Program-made: the position numbers and the translations under genes
Shown: piece by piece, positions 36,030 to 45,752 of the stretch
Numbering within the stretch: position 1 is the stretch's first letter
How the letters are laid out: the number at the start of each line of letters is the position of its first letter
The notes under the pieces: model-generated
Database searches by the model: none
What the model was told of the DNA's origin: nothing
What the model saw: the letters and a program-made list of their open reading frames with translations, nothing else
From: Stappia sediminis
GTDB lineage: Bacteria; Pseudomonadota; Alphaproteobacteria; Rhizobiales; Stappiaceae
DNA: 64,000 nucleotides
Assembly: GCF_009826895.1 (NCBI RefSeq)
Contig: NZ_WUMV01000001.1
Span: 620,001-684,000, forward strand
Direction: 5' to 3'

Positions 36030-36175
36030 TCGGGTTGGATAAATTTATATATACTTGGAATTTGGGAAATTGTCATGCCTGTATCGGTTACCTATACATG
36101 TTGTATATTTCCCAAAACACAATAATACACAAAACATCATAGTATATAATATCACGTTGTTGGATATGAATACTT
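36030..36175. promoter_or_regulatory. AT-rich segment with inverted repeat upstream of the recombinase pair
   Basis: About 145 bp of strongly AT-rich DNA in a GC-rich neighbourhood. TTGGGAAAT (36062-36070) and ATTTCCCAA (36107-36115) form a perfect 9-bp inverted repeat 36 bp apart. It could be the promoter/operator of the recombinase pair or a recombination site. Confidence 0.45.
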
Positions 36176-36225
36176 GACGACAGACCCATGCTCGCGTCGC
36201 GCCGAGATACGGGCCGCGCCGCCGA

Positions 36226-36504
36226 TCAGCGGCGCGGCTTGTCCGCAGCGTCCTCGATCTCGTATTCGGACGTCGACGAGAACCGACGCCCCGTGGCCCA
36301 GGCGTCGACATCATCGCGACGATAGAGGACGCGGTTGCCGAAGCGCACGAACGGCGGCCCGTTGCCCGCAACGCGCGCCTTGTCCAGGAAACTCTTCGAC
36401 ACGCGCAGATAGTCCGCCGTCTCGCGGACGGTCAGGTAGACGGGAGCATCTGCAGCGGGGGGCTTATCGTTGGGCGGGATCTTCGGGAAAAAGGCCTTGG
36501 CCAT
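36226..36504 (-). CDS. AlpA/excisionase-type helix-turn-helix protein
   Basis: A 92-residue protein whose centre has the MerR-like/AlpA winged HTH pattern: VYLTVRETADYLRVSKSFLD, then VRFGNRVLYRRDDVDAWATG. Such proteins act as recombination directionality factors or regulators of integrase genes. The start at 36504 is chosen for AGGAG 10 bp upstream. It lies between the recombinase pair and the two unknown genes next to the integrase, all on the same strand, and could serve either recombinase system. Confidence 0.85.
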   Translation of the reverse strand: MAKAFFPKIPPNDKPPAADAPVYLTVRETADYLRVSKSFLDKARVAGNGPPFVRFGNRVLYRRDDVDAWATGRRFSSTSEYEIEDAADKPRR

Positions 36505-36586
36505 CGTGTTCCATCTCCTGGCAAATCGGGACATCTGCGTCCCGTTGCAGGAAATGAAGCGCAAGCAGGCGATGGCGTCGAAAGGC

Positions 36587-37471
36587 TCAGTTTCCAGATT
36601 TTTCGGGAGGGTTTTGAGCCTTGGCGGTGTTCAGCCGTTTCAGGCTGCGTTTGAAGCGGCTGTGCAGCGTGTTCCGGTTGTCGGAGCGAATCGGGGAAAC
36701 CAGAAAACCCTCGAAAGCTTCGACCAGATCGAGAATCGCACCCTTTCGTTCGTTCGTGACGGGATCGGTGGATACGGAAAGCCTGATCCCGTTGTGCTCG
36801 GCGATCCGCAGAACGGGCGCAAGGAAAATGTCATACCAATCGTAGGTCGCGCGACCGGCCTTGCCCCTGGTCGCCGAAAGCTCTTCGGCGACGTGTTCAA
36901 GCGCGTCGATGACCGGCGGCAGCAAGCCGCGAAGGTCCGACAGATGCATGTGCACCGGATCGCCGTCCATGCCCGGAATGCCCTCGAAATCCGGGGCAAC
37001 AATCGCCTTGAGGGCGGGCTGAAGAAGTAGGAAAAGCTCGAGGTCGTTGCCTTCGATCGGGCCGCTCTGAACGGCGGAAGTGATCCCCTCCAGCTTCCGC
37101 AGTGCCGCGATGATCGGTTTCACCTCGCGCAGGAGATCGGAAACTTGCGGATCATCCTTCGGCGCATGGCGCGCCAGCCGCGCGCGATTCGCCGCTTCCA
37201 AATATTCTTGCCGCTCCTCCCCTGTCGTAGCGTCTGCGTGGCGACGGAAATTCTCTTCGTAGTAGTCGGAAAGCGCTTCCCCGAATTCGGGCATAACTGC
37301 ATGGGCAGCACCATGGGCATACCCGAGCGCCATGCGGAAATCCCCGGCGAGTTCGGGCGTAATCTCGATCGGGTGCCCGGTCTTCGTCTCGAACGCCTCG
37401 GCAAGCTTCGCCAACTCCTCGTCCGACACCTCGAAATACATATAGCCCGCACGTCGCGGCAACCTTGCCAT
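36587..37471 (-). CDS. Hypothetical protein of the integrase module
   Basis: A 294-residue soluble protein with no signal peptide or membrane segment and no recognised family. It is mainly alpha-helical by composition, with a His-rich short stretch (GYAHGAAHAV), an acidic helix (GEALSDYYEENFRRHAD) and a basic C-terminus (SRFKRSLKRLNTAKAQ). GGAGAG precedes the ATG at 37471. The same strand and short spacing link it to the excisionase-like gene and the unknown gene next to the integrase. It may belong to the maintenance or recombination module of the island. Confidence 0.65.
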   Translation of the reverse strand: MARLPRRAGYMYFEVSDEELAKLAEAFETKTGHPIEITPELAGDFRMALGYAHGAAHAVMPEFGEALSDYYEENFRRHADATTGEERQEYLEAANRARLARHAPKDDPQVSDLLREVKPIIAALRKLEGITSAVQSGPIEGNDLELFLLLQPALKAIVAPDFEGIPGMDGDPVHMHLSDLRGLLPPVIDALEHVAEELSATRGKAGRATYDWYDIFLAPVLRIAEHNGIRLSVSTDPVTNERKGAILDLVEAFEGFLVSPIRSDNRNTLHSRFKRSLKRLNTAKAQNPPEKSGN

Positions 37472-37507
37472 GTTTCTCTCCGAAGTCCGGAATGTGGCTT
37501 CTGCGAT

Positions 37508-37939
37508 TCAACAATATGGGATGCGCGGCGACTCGCCGACGGATGTTCCGTCGCGTTGCAGGACTTCCGCGCAGGCAGCCGTATAGAGGCGCAAGATACT
37601 TTTGCGCCGATGCCGCGAACGGACAGCTTCCAGATCAACCTTCGACCTTGGCGCCTTCGGGCCGAAGAACAGGGAGGGAGTTCCGGTGTCGATCGACAGG
37701 AGATCGTCCTTCAATGCGGACAAGGGTTCAATCACCTGCCCGGAAAGGCTGCGGGAACCCAGAAAGGACTTCACCACTTCGAGAGACTGGTAGATCGCCT
37801 GTCGCGACTTCGGCTGTCCCTCGTTGAAGAGCCGTGCCGCCTCCTCAAGTTGACGGAACAGGATCTCTTCGGCTTCTGGACGGCCGATCTCCGGATCATG
37901 GCGCGGAAATCGTTGGTCTCCGGCGGTTTTTTCAGTCAT
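37508..37939 (-). CDS. Small hypothetical protein overlapping the integrase gene
   Basis: A 143-residue soluble protein, no family recognised. It begins MTEKTAGDQRFPRHDPEIG and has a helical middle (EEILFRQLEEAARLFNEG). The start at 37939 overlaps the last 8 bp of the integrase gene in another frame, which points to translational coupling. Between its stop and the next gene are 36 bp, so integrase, this gene, the 294-residue gene and the excisionase-like gene probably form one unit. Confidence 0.6.
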   Translation of the reverse strand: MTEKTAGDQRFPRHDPEIGRPEAEEILFRQLEEAARLFNEGQPKSRQAIYQSLEVVKSFLGSRSLSGQVIEPLSALKDDLLSIDTGTPSLFFGPKAPRSKVDLEAVRSRHRRKSILRLYTAACAEVLQRDGTSVGESPRIPYC

Positions 37940-39185
37940 TTCCTTCGCTTTCCGTCCTGGCGCCGGTTGACTTCGGCCCGACCGCCTCGGCGATCTGCTT
38001 GCTGATGATGTTGGACGCCCGGCGAACGGGGTCATCAGCGAGATGGGCGTAACGTTGCGTGGTGAGCGACGACCTGTGACCAAGCAGCTTGCCGACGATC
38101 GGCAGGCCGAGACCGGAGGCGGCACCTATGCTGGCATGCGTGTGCCTGAGATCGTGCAGGCGAACGCCGTCGAGGCCGGCTGCGGTGCGGATCTGGTCCC
38201 AGGGTTTCTTCAGATCGTGCCGCGGCCTGTCAGGCGTCTGGCCGGGGATCACATAGGCACCCACACGCGGCAGGCTGCGCAGAAGATCGCAAGCCGCCTC
38301 GCTCAGGATGACGCCCTTGCGCCCGGTCTTGGAATCGGTCAGCCACAGGAAACCCCGGTCGAGATCGACCTCCTCCCAGCGCAGGTTGAGGATTTCGCCG
38401 AGACGGCAACCGGTCAGGAGCAACAGGCGGATCGCGCCTGTGACATACACGGGATAGACCACCCGTTGAGGTCCGTTCTTCGGCACATGCTTGCTGGTCT
38501 CGCCGTGCGCCCGGATCGTCCATGGCAAGCCGACCGTCTCGGCCTCGTGCAACGCATCGCCGAGGCGCTTCAGCTCATCACCGGTCAGATACCGCTCGCG
38601 ACCGGCCTCTCTGAACTTCTGGATGTCGGACGCCGGATTGAAGCCCCTCGGTACATGCCCCTGCCTGGCTGCCCAGCCATAGACACTGCCGAGGTAGGCC
38701 ATCACCCGGTTCGCCCGGTAGGGTCGGTCGGCGAGCGAAAGGTGCACGCGGTTGAGATCGGCAGCACTGACCTGTTCCGCTTTCAGATGTCCGAGCGCCG
38801 GAACGACGTAGGTTCGAAGCGCTCGGGCATAGTCTTCGCGCGTCGCAGGTTTCAGCTTCTGCCCGTGCTCTTCAAGGAACTGTTCGATGAGATCTCCGAG
38901 CGTCGCCGCCTTGCGCTTGCGGTCCCGCTCAGAAGCCGGGTCCTCACCCTGAGCCACCGCCCACAGGATCCGTTTCGCCTCCTGGCGTGCGGCATCCGGC
39001 GTGACCACGCCATAGCGCCCGATCGTGACCTGTCGCCGGACACTGCCGAAGCGGTAGCGGCAGATGAACGTCTTCCTGCCGCTCGCCTCGATCCTCAGGC
39101 CGAAGCCGGGCAGGTCGTCGTCCCAGACCATCGTTCGCGATGCCGGAGCATTGATCGCATCGATCGCGCGTTTCGTGAGCTTCAT
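37932..39185 (-). CDS. Tyrosine integrase of the island (DUF4102 type)
   Basis: A 417-residue phage-type integrase: N-terminal DUF4102 arm-binding domain (residues 1-85, VWDDDLPGFGLRIEASGRKT), a core-binding SAM-like domain (about 95-180) and the catalytic domain with Arg in LLTGCRLGEILNL, HDLRHTHAS, and LLGHRSSLTTQRYAHL carrying the Tyr nucleophile. Enzymes of this group commonly insert elements in tRNA genes. It sits about 190 bp inside the right junction, next to arm-type repeats, and is the best candidate for having moved the island. Confidence 0.93.
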   Translation of the reverse strand: MKLTKRAIDAINAPASRTMVWDDDLPGFGLRIEASGRKTFICRYRFGSVRRQVTIGRYGVVTPDAARQEAKRILWAVAQGEDPASERDRKRKAATLGDLIEQFLEEHGQKLKPATREDYARALRTYVVPALGHLKAEQVSAADLNRVHLSLADRPYRANRVMAYLGSVYGWAARQGHVPRGFNPASDIQKFREAGRERYLTGDELKRLGDALHEAETVGLPWTIRAHGETSKHVPKNGPQRVVYPVYVTGAIRLLLLTGCRLGEILNLRWEEVDLDRGFLWLTDSKTGRKGVILSEAACDLLRSLPRVGAYVIPGQTPDRPRHDLKKPWDQIRTAAGLDGVRLHDLRHTHASIGAASGLGLPIVGKLLGHRSSLTTQRYAHLADDPVRRASNIISKQIAEAVGPKSTGARTESEGND

Positions 39186-39224
39186 CGGGGTACCCGAGTA
39201 TTGAAAATTGCCTGCAGGGTATCA

Positions 39225-39260
39225 TGACGCCAAATTGAAATGGCGTCCATATGGCGTCCA
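39225..39260. repeat. Right arm-type repeats TGGCGTCCA
   Basis: Two direct copies of TGGCGTCCA at 39241 and 39252 (11-bp period, as at the left end) plus a nearby inverted half-copy (TGACGCCAA, 39225-39233). They lie just upstream of the integrase start and fit integrase arm-binding sites. Confidence 0.7.
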
Positions 39261-39371
39261 AATGAACGGAATTCGAGGGTAATTCAGTGCAACTAAATGG
39301 CACGAAGGATCAGAAAGTTTTCGATAAAACAACATGTCCGAAACAAAAGGCAATTCAAGGAAATCGACCTG

Positions 39372-39385
39372 CAATGATTCGGCGT
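39372..39385. other. attR: right island/LysR junction
   Basis: The island sequence ...CAATG runs into ATTC (39377-39380), shared with GAATTC at the left junction, and LysR codons resume with GGC GTC TGG at 39381. Joining the right end to the left end of the island rebuilds ATTCCTAATCTGA, which is a tRNA anticodon-loop sequence. Confidence 0.8.
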
Positions 39386-39689
39386 CTGGCTTGCCGCACG
39401 CGGTGTCGATGTCAAGAACAAGGCGAATATCACGCATCTGCCAGCTTACCTGCTTCTGCAGGCGGCGCGTGACGGGCAGGGCATCGTCAATACGAAGCGG
39501 ATGTTCGTGGAAGAGGATCTCCGGGCCGGCCGCCTGGTCTGCCTTTTTGAGGACAGCGTCGAAGATGTTCCGGTCGGGTATTTTCTGGTGCGCCAGCCCG
39601 GCCCGATGCGTGAGCCGCTCAAGCGGTTCATCGCCTGGCTGAAGCGGCAGGCGCAAACAGGCAGCGCCCCCGCCGCGGCTCGCGTATAG
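39381..39689 (+). pseudogene. LysR-type regulator, 3' part of gene split by the island
   Basis: The sequence encodes 102 residues beginning GVWLAARGVDV and containing RDGQGIVNTKRMFVEEDLRA, VPVGYFLVRQPGPMREPLKR and WLKRQAQTG, collinear with the last third of the intact paralog at 9012-9914. It has no start codon of its own and completes the fragment at 10011-10610. Confidence 0.95.
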
Positions 39690-39706
39690 GCGTTGTCCGG
39701 GCCCGG

Positions 39707-39979
39707 CTATTGCAGCCGGTATTCCCCGTCGATCGTCTTGAGTTCCTGCGGCTTTATCAGCCGTGAATGCGCAATCGTCACCGAATGCAGCGGTCCTTCG
39801 ATCTTTCGTTGCCAGAACGCAAGGAACTTAGAAAGCTCGGGAAACTCCGGGAAGATATCGTACTGCTGCCAGATGAATTCCTGGAACAGCGCCCGGTGGT
39901 CCGGCATCCTGTAGAGGATCTGGGCCGTTGTGATCCCGTAGCCGTCAAGCTGGCGTTTGAATTCCGATGATACCTGCAT
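39707..39979 (-). CDS. usg: Usg family protein
   Basis: A 90-residue alphaproteobacterial Usg protein: KRQLDGYGITTAQILYRMPD, FIWQQYDIFPEFPEL, FLAFWQRKIEGPLHSV and the end KPQELKTIDGEYRL match the family throughout. Function is unknown; the name comes from a gene upstream of trpF in Caulobacter. The start at 39979 has GGAGG at good distance. It converges with the LysR 3' remnant. Confidence 0.88.
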   Translation of the reverse strand: MQVSSEFKRQLDGYGITTAQILYRMPDHRALFQEFIWQQYDIFPEFPELSKFLAFWQRKIEGPLHSVTIAHSRLIKPQELKTIDGEYRLQ

Positions 39980-40203
39980 CCACCGTCCTCCATGATCGTT
40001 GAACGACTCACCAATTTTGCCGTGAAACAGGTGGATCGGCAAGTTTGACTATTGCAATAACTGTTTTGAATCATATAGTTAGCAGCATTTCGAAGAGAGT
40101 GCTGCCAGAATCTGAAATCCGTGAAACATGAGCAGGGACGTGCTTGCCGCGCTTGGCGCGCCAGCCTTTGCAAAGGCAATTCCGAAGGGCTTTCGTTTTT
40201 TTG

Positions 40204-40229
40204 TTAGCACTCTCGAAAAAGAGTGCTAA
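40204..40229. promoter_or_regulatory. CIRCE operator of groESL
   Basis: TTAGCACTC and GAGTGCTAA form the perfect 9-bp arms of the HrcA-binding CIRCE element, 116 bp before groES. The spacer here is 8 nt (TCGAAAAA), one less than the usual 9. The region 39980-40344 has no other gene. Confidence 0.92.
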
Positions 40230-40344
40230 ATAGCCGCCGAAGGGTATTGAACTGCCAAATACCCTTTCCCAAATAACCTTCGCCTGTCGTCCGAAAGGAG
40301 GCTGGCATGTCAGTCAACACACTGATTTTGTTGGAGGAAGCTTC

Positions 40345-40659
40345 ATGAAGTTCCGTCCTTTGCATGACCGAGTCGTGGTCCGCCGCATCGACGCGGAAGA
40401 AAAGACCGCAGGCGGCATCATCATTCCGGACACCGCCAAGGAGAAGCCGCAGGAAGGCGAAGTCGTCGCCGTCGGCCCCGGCGCCCGCAACGATGCCGGC
40501 GAGCTTGTCGCGCTCGACGTCAAGGCCGGTGACCGCGTTCTGTTCGGCAAGTGGTCCGGCACCGAGGTCAAGATCGATGGCGAAGACCTTCTGATCATGA
40601 AGGAAAGCGACATCATGGGCGTGGTCGAAGGCGTTGCCGCCAGCAAGGCCGCCGCGTAA
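40345..40659 (+). CDS. groES: Co-chaperonin GroES
   Basis: A 104-residue GroES: starts [16 protein letters not shown], has the mobile loop [20 protein letters not shown] and ends in the usual [10 protein letters not shown]. It forms the seven-membered lid of GroEL in the cytoplasm. It is 55 bp upstream of groEL and downstream of a CIRCE element, so it is under HrcA control. Confidence 0.97.
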   Translation: MKFRPLHDRVVVRRIDAEEKTAGGIIIPDTAKEKPQEGEVVAVGPGARNDAGELVALDVKAGDRVLFGKWSGTEVKIDGEDLLIMKESDIMGVVEGVAASKAAA

Positions 40660-40708
40660 GCGCTTCACCTGATAACTGGATTCAACATCGTTACGTCTTC
40701 AGGAGTGA

Positions 40709-42349
<1,641 letters not shown>

Positions 42350-42394
42350 CGAATAATCCCGAAAAGTTGCAGACTTTTCGGACAAGATTATTCG
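42350..42394. repeat. Rhizobial-type palindromic repeat
   Basis: Outer arms CGAATAAT/ATTATTCG and inner arms CCGAAAAG/CTTTTCGG give a long imperfect hairpin placed directly after the groEL stop. The layout (CCCGAAAAGT...TTTTCGGACAAG) matches dispersed palindromes of Rhizobiales genomes. Confidence 0.7.
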
Positions 42395-42403
42395 CGGGAA
42401 AAG

Positions 42404-42481
42404 AAGGCTATAAAGCCGCCCACCAACAAGTATGAGCCGAAGTCGGCAACGCCGACTTCGGGTGGCGGCATGGACTTCTAA
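42404..42481 (+). pseudogene. Orphan second GroEL-like C-terminal tail
   Basis: In one frame this reads KPPTNKYEPKSATPTSGGGM then DF and a TAA stop, ending like GroEL (GGCATGGACTTC is identical to the groEL end). It contains a perfect 11-bp hairpin, CCGAAGTCGGC/GCCGACTTCGG (42437-42461). No start is visible. It is probably the displaced end of groEL or of a lost second copy. Confidence 0.55.
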
Positions 42482-42509
42482 CCTGCCTCCGTTTACGCGA
42501 ATTGCGGAA

Positions 42510-42538
42510 GGGCGGTCTTCGGGCCGCCCTTTCTTTTT
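42510..42538 (+). terminator. groESL intrinsic terminator
   Basis: GGGCGG...CCGCCC stem with a short loop (42510-42529), followed by TTTCTTTTT. Confidence 0.85.
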
Positions 42539-42667
42539 ACGGGCCGGGCTGTGACAATTCACGGGTGGACGTTGGCGGCTCTTTCATTTAAGCCTTCGCC
42601 GCATCGAAAAATAAGTGACCACACCGCTTACCTGCGTTGTCTGCAGGAGTGAGCCGGAGAGGACCAG

Positions 42668-44608
42668 ATGATCCAACTGACTTTCCCCGACAATTCATCG
42701 CGCGAATTCGAACCCGGCATCACCGGCCGGGATGTCGCCGAGGGCATTTCCAAATCGCTTGCCAAGAAGGCGGTGGCGGTGACGCTCGATGGTGAGCTGC
42801 GCGATCTTTCCGACGGAATCGACCGCGACGCCCGCATCGAGATCGTAACCCGCGACGACCCGCGCGCGCTGGAGTTGATCCGCCACGACGCGGCCCACGT
42901 GATGGCCGAAGCCGTGCAGGAACTGTGGCCCGGCACGCAGGTGACCATCGGCCCGGTGATCGAAAACGGCTTCTATTACGATTTCAAGCGCAATCACCCC
43001 TTCACGACCGAGGACCTGCCGGTCATCGAGAAGAAGATGCGCGAGATCGTCCAGCGCAATGCCCCTTTCACCAAGGAAGTGTGGTCGCGCGACGAAGCCA
43101 GGCATCATTTCCGCGAGCAGGGCGAGGCCTACAAGGTGGAGCTCGTCGACGCCATTCCCGAAGGCGAGGACGTGAAGATCTATCGCCAGGGAGACTGGCT
43201 CGACCTTTGCCGCGGGCCGCACATGGCCTCCACCGGCCAGGTCGGCCAGGCCTTCAAGCTGATGAAGGTTGCAGGTGCCTATTGGCGCGGTGACTCCAAC
43301 AACGAGATGCTTACGCGCATCTACGGCACCGCCTGGGCGAACGAGGGTGACCTCAAGGCCTACCTGCACATGCTGGAGGAGGCGGAGAAGCGCGATCACC
43401 GCAAGCTCGGCCGCGAGATGGATCTTTTCCATTTCCAGGAAGAAGGGCCGGGCGTCGTCTTCTGGCACTCCAAGGGCTGGACGCTTTTCCAGAATCTCAT
43501 CAGCTACATGCGCCGCCGCCTTGAAGCCGACTACGAGGAAGTGAACGCGCCGCAGATCCTCGACAAGGCGCTTTGGGAAACCTCCGGCCATTGGGACTGG
43601 TACCGCGAGAACATGTTCGTCACTGAAACGGAAGACGAACGCGTCTTCGCGATCAAGCCGATGAACTGTCCGGGGCATGTACAGATCTTCAAGCACGGGC
43701 TGAAGAGCTACCGCGATCTGCCGTTGCGTCTGGCGGAATTCGGGTCGGTCTCGCGCTATGAGCCTTCGGGCGCCCTGCATGGGCTCATGCGTGTTCGCGC
43801 CTTCACCCAGGACGATGCGCACGTCTTCTGCACCGAAGACCAGATGGCGGAAGAATGCCTCAAGATCAATGACCTGATCTTGTCGACCTACGCCGATTTC
43901 GGCTTCGACGAGATCGTGGTCAAGCTTTCAACCAGGCCTGAAAAACGCGTCGGCTCGGATGAATCCTGGGATCACGCGGAGGCCGTCATGGCCGACGTAT
44001 TGAAGATGATCGAGGAGCGGTCCGGCGGCCGCATCAAGACCGACATTCTCGAAGGCGAGGGCGCGTTTTACGGTCCGAAGTTCGAATATACCCTGCGTGA
44101 TGCCATCGGCCGCGAGTGGCAATGCGGCACAACGCAGGTGGACTTCAACCTGCCGGAGCGTTTCGGCGCCTTCTATGTCGACAAGGACGGCGAGAAGAAG
44201 ACGCCGGTCATGGTTCACCGGGCGATCTGCGGTTCGATGGAGCGCTTCCTCGGCATCCTGATCGAAAACTACGCCGGGCACTTTCCGCTCTGGCTTGCGC
44301 CGCTGCAGGTGATGGTCGCCACGATCACTTCTGAAGCCGATGACTACGCGCGCGATGTCGTGGCGCATCTGAAGAAGGCGGGCCTCAAGGCCGAGATCGA
44401 TCTCAGGAACGAGAAGATCAACTACAAGGTCCGCGAGCATTCGCTCGCCAAGGTGCCGGTGATCCTCGTCTGCGGGCGCCGCGAAGCTGAGGAGCGCACG
44501 GTCAACATGCGCCGTCTCGGCTCCAAGGATCAGAAGTCTTATGGCCTTATGGAGGCCATCGATGCGCTGGTCGAAGAGGCGACGCCGCCGGATCTGAAGC
44601 GAGCCTGA
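42668..44608 (+). CDS. thrS: Threonyl-tRNA synthetase
   Basis: A 646-residue class II synthetase with the full layout: TGS domain (residues 1-60, [17 protein letters not shown]), editing domain with the [11 protein letters not shown] zinc/catalytic motif, catalytic core with motif 2 ([20 protein letters not shown]) and the metal ligands MNCPGH, and the anticodon-binding domain ([11 protein letters not shown] to the end). It charges tRNA-Thr in the cytoplasm. GGAGAGG precedes the ATG. Confidence 0.97.
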   Translation: MIQLTFPDNSSREFEPGITGRDVAEGISKSLAKKAVAVTLDGELRDLSDGIDRDARIEIVTRDDPRALELIRHDAAHVMAEAVQELWPGTQVTIGPVIENGFYYDFKRNHPFTTEDLPVIEKKMREIVQRNAPFTKEVWSRDEARHHFREQGEAYKVELVDAIPEGEDVKIYRQGDWLDLCRGPHMASTGQVGQAFKLMKVAGAYWRGDSNNEMLTRIYGTAWANEGDLKAYLHMLEEAEKRDHRKLGREMDLFHFQEEGPGVVFWHSKGWTLFQNLISYMRRRLEADYEEVNAPQILDKALWETSGHWDWYRENMFVTETEDERVFAIKPMNCPGHVQIFKHGLKSYRDLPLRLAEFGSVSRYEPSGALHGLMRVRAFTQDDAHVFCTEDQMAEECLKINDLILSTYADFGFDEIVVKLSTRPEKRVGSDESWDHAEAVMADVLKMIEERSGGRIKTDILEGEGAFYGPKFEYTLRDAIGREWQCGTTQVDFNLPERFGAFYVDKDGEKKTPVMVHRAICGSMERFLGILIENYAGHFPLWLAPLQVMVATITSEADDYARDVVAHLKKAGLKAEIDLRNEKINYKVREHSLAKVPVILVCGRREAEERTVNMRRLGSKDQKSYGLMEAIDALVEEATPPDLKRA

Positions 44609-44638
44609 TCAGGCTTTGAGGACCGATCAAGAAATCGT

Positions 44639-44671
44639 GCCCGCCGCGAAGCGTTCGCGGCGGGCATTTTT
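44639..44671 (+). terminator. thrS intrinsic terminator
   Basis: GCCCGCCGCGAA and TTCGCGGCGGGC form a perfect 12-bp stem with a 3-nt loop, followed by ATTTTT. Confidence 0.9.
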
Positions 44672-44752
44672 CAATATTCTGTCGCAGGCTTGTCATGCGG
44701 TGGAGGCTATATCGCCTGCTGTCCGATAAACCGGTTCGCATTCGAGATACCA

Positions 44753-45580
44753 TTGGACACTTCCGAACTCAGTTACGCCAACCCGGCGCAGCCCTGGGCC
44801 AAGCGTTGCATAATCCGCTTGGTTGAGGGGTTGTCGGGCCGCAAGCGGCTCCTGGTGCTCTATCGTGAGTGGCGCGATCATATTGCAGGGGAAAGCGCCT
44901 CCATCTGGAGCGACCTTCTGAAGCTGATCAACCTTCAGGTCGCGACTGCCGATTGCGAGTGGCCGCCGCAAAACCTGCCTGCCGGTTCGGTGGTGATGAT
45001 CGCCAACCATCCTTTCGGGATCGGCGACGGGCTGGCGATCCTTTCCCTTGCCGAACAGCTCGACCGGCCCTACCGCATCCTGATCAACAATGAACTTCTG
45101 AAGGTACCCGAAATCAGGCCCTTTTCCCTGCCTGTCGATTTCGAGGAGACGGCGGAAGCGCTTCGCAACAACATGAAAACGCGTCAGGAGGCGCTTCGCC
45201 TCTTGAAAGAAGGGGTGACGATCATCGTCTTTCCGGGCGGTGGCGTGGCGACTGCCAAACGGCCCTTCGGGCGTGCGGAGGAGCTTCCCTGGAAAACATT
45301 TACGGCCAAACTGATCCGATCCGCGAAGGCGACCGTGCTTCCCATCTATTTCGAGGGGCAGAACTCACCGCTGTTCCATTTCGCGTCGCGCTTTTCGCTG
45401 ACGCTGCGGCTTTCGCTTCTTGTTCGGGAATTCCGGCGGATCGTCGGCTCCGTCATCTCGGTGCGCGTCGGCGAACCGATTCCCTTCGAGGATCTGGCGA
45501 TGTTCGGCGACCAGAAGGCGGTGATAGACTTTCTGCAGAAGCGGGTTCTGGAACTGGAGCCCGACGGCTCGGTCCGTTAG
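44753..45580 (+). CDS. Lysophospholipid/1-acylglycerol-3-phosphate-type acyltransferase
   Basis: About 275 residues with a PlsC-type acyltransferase domain: the catalytic HX4D box is NHPFGIGDG near residue 85, followed by the FPGGG box. There is one hydrophobic segment around the HX4D box, as expected for a membrane-associated enzyme. There is no in-frame ATG near the start; TTG at 44753 gives DTSELSYANPAQPW, a sensible N-terminus, while a TTG at 44690 lies almost in the thrS terminator. Possible jobs are phosphatidate or ornithine-lipid synthesis; the substrate is not decided by sequence. Confidence 0.8.
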   Translation: MDTSELSYANPAQPWAKRCIIRLVEGLSGRKRLLVLYREWRDHIAGESASIWSDLLKLINLQVATADCEWPPQNLPAGSVVMIANHPFGIGDGLAILSLAEQLDRPYRILINNELLKVPEIRPFSLPVDFEETAEALRNNMKTRQEALRLLKEGVTIIVFPGGGVATAKRPFGRAEELPWKTFTAKLIRSAKATVLPIYFEGQNSPLFHFASRFSLTLRLSLLVREFRRIVGSVISVRVGEPIPFEDLAMFGDQKAVIDFLQKRVLELEPDGSVR

Positions 45581-45628
45581 AGCGCTTTCCACGAAAGCCG
45601 GTCCGCTTTCGTGACAAGAAACCGCTCC
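45580..45628. repeat. Palindromic intergenic repeat, first copy
   Basis: GAGCG...ACGAAAGC-CGGTCC-GCTTTCGT...CGCTC, an interrupted hairpin right after the acyltransferase stop, of the dispersed rhizobial palindrome type. Confidence 0.6.
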
Positions 45629-45671
45629 AGAATCAATGTCTTGCGGTCGGCTTACGGAGCCGGATTCAATG

Positions 45672-45718
45672 AGCATATCCTTGTCGCGAAATCCGGTCCG
45701 GATTTTGCGGGATATGCT
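45672..45718. repeat. Palindromic intergenic repeat, second copy
   Basis: AGCATATCC...CGAAATCCGG-TC-CGGATTTTGCG...GGATATGCT, a long imperfect hairpin about 45 bp after the first, of the same dispersed type, lying in the convergent gap before the next gene. Confidence 0.65.
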
Positions 45719-45752
45719 ATAGCGCGAATGAGCGCGTGCCTTGGACGGCCGG

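Larger units (their letters stand above)
10611..39380. mobile_element. Integrative genomic island inserted in a LysR gene
   Basis: The two LysR halves (ending at 10610 and resuming at 39381) join in frame to give a 302-residue protein that matches the 300-residue neighbour, which sets the element at about 28.8 kb (the ATTC shared at both junctions leaves 4 bp of uncertainty). The right end has a DUF4102-type integrase, an AlpA-like protein and short direct repeats; the left end has a tRNA 3' half and matching repeats. Inside are IS relics, transport, envelope and hydrolase genes and two more tyrosine recombinases. No conjugation or capsid genes were seen, so it is probably not self-transmissible. 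Confidence 0.9.
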
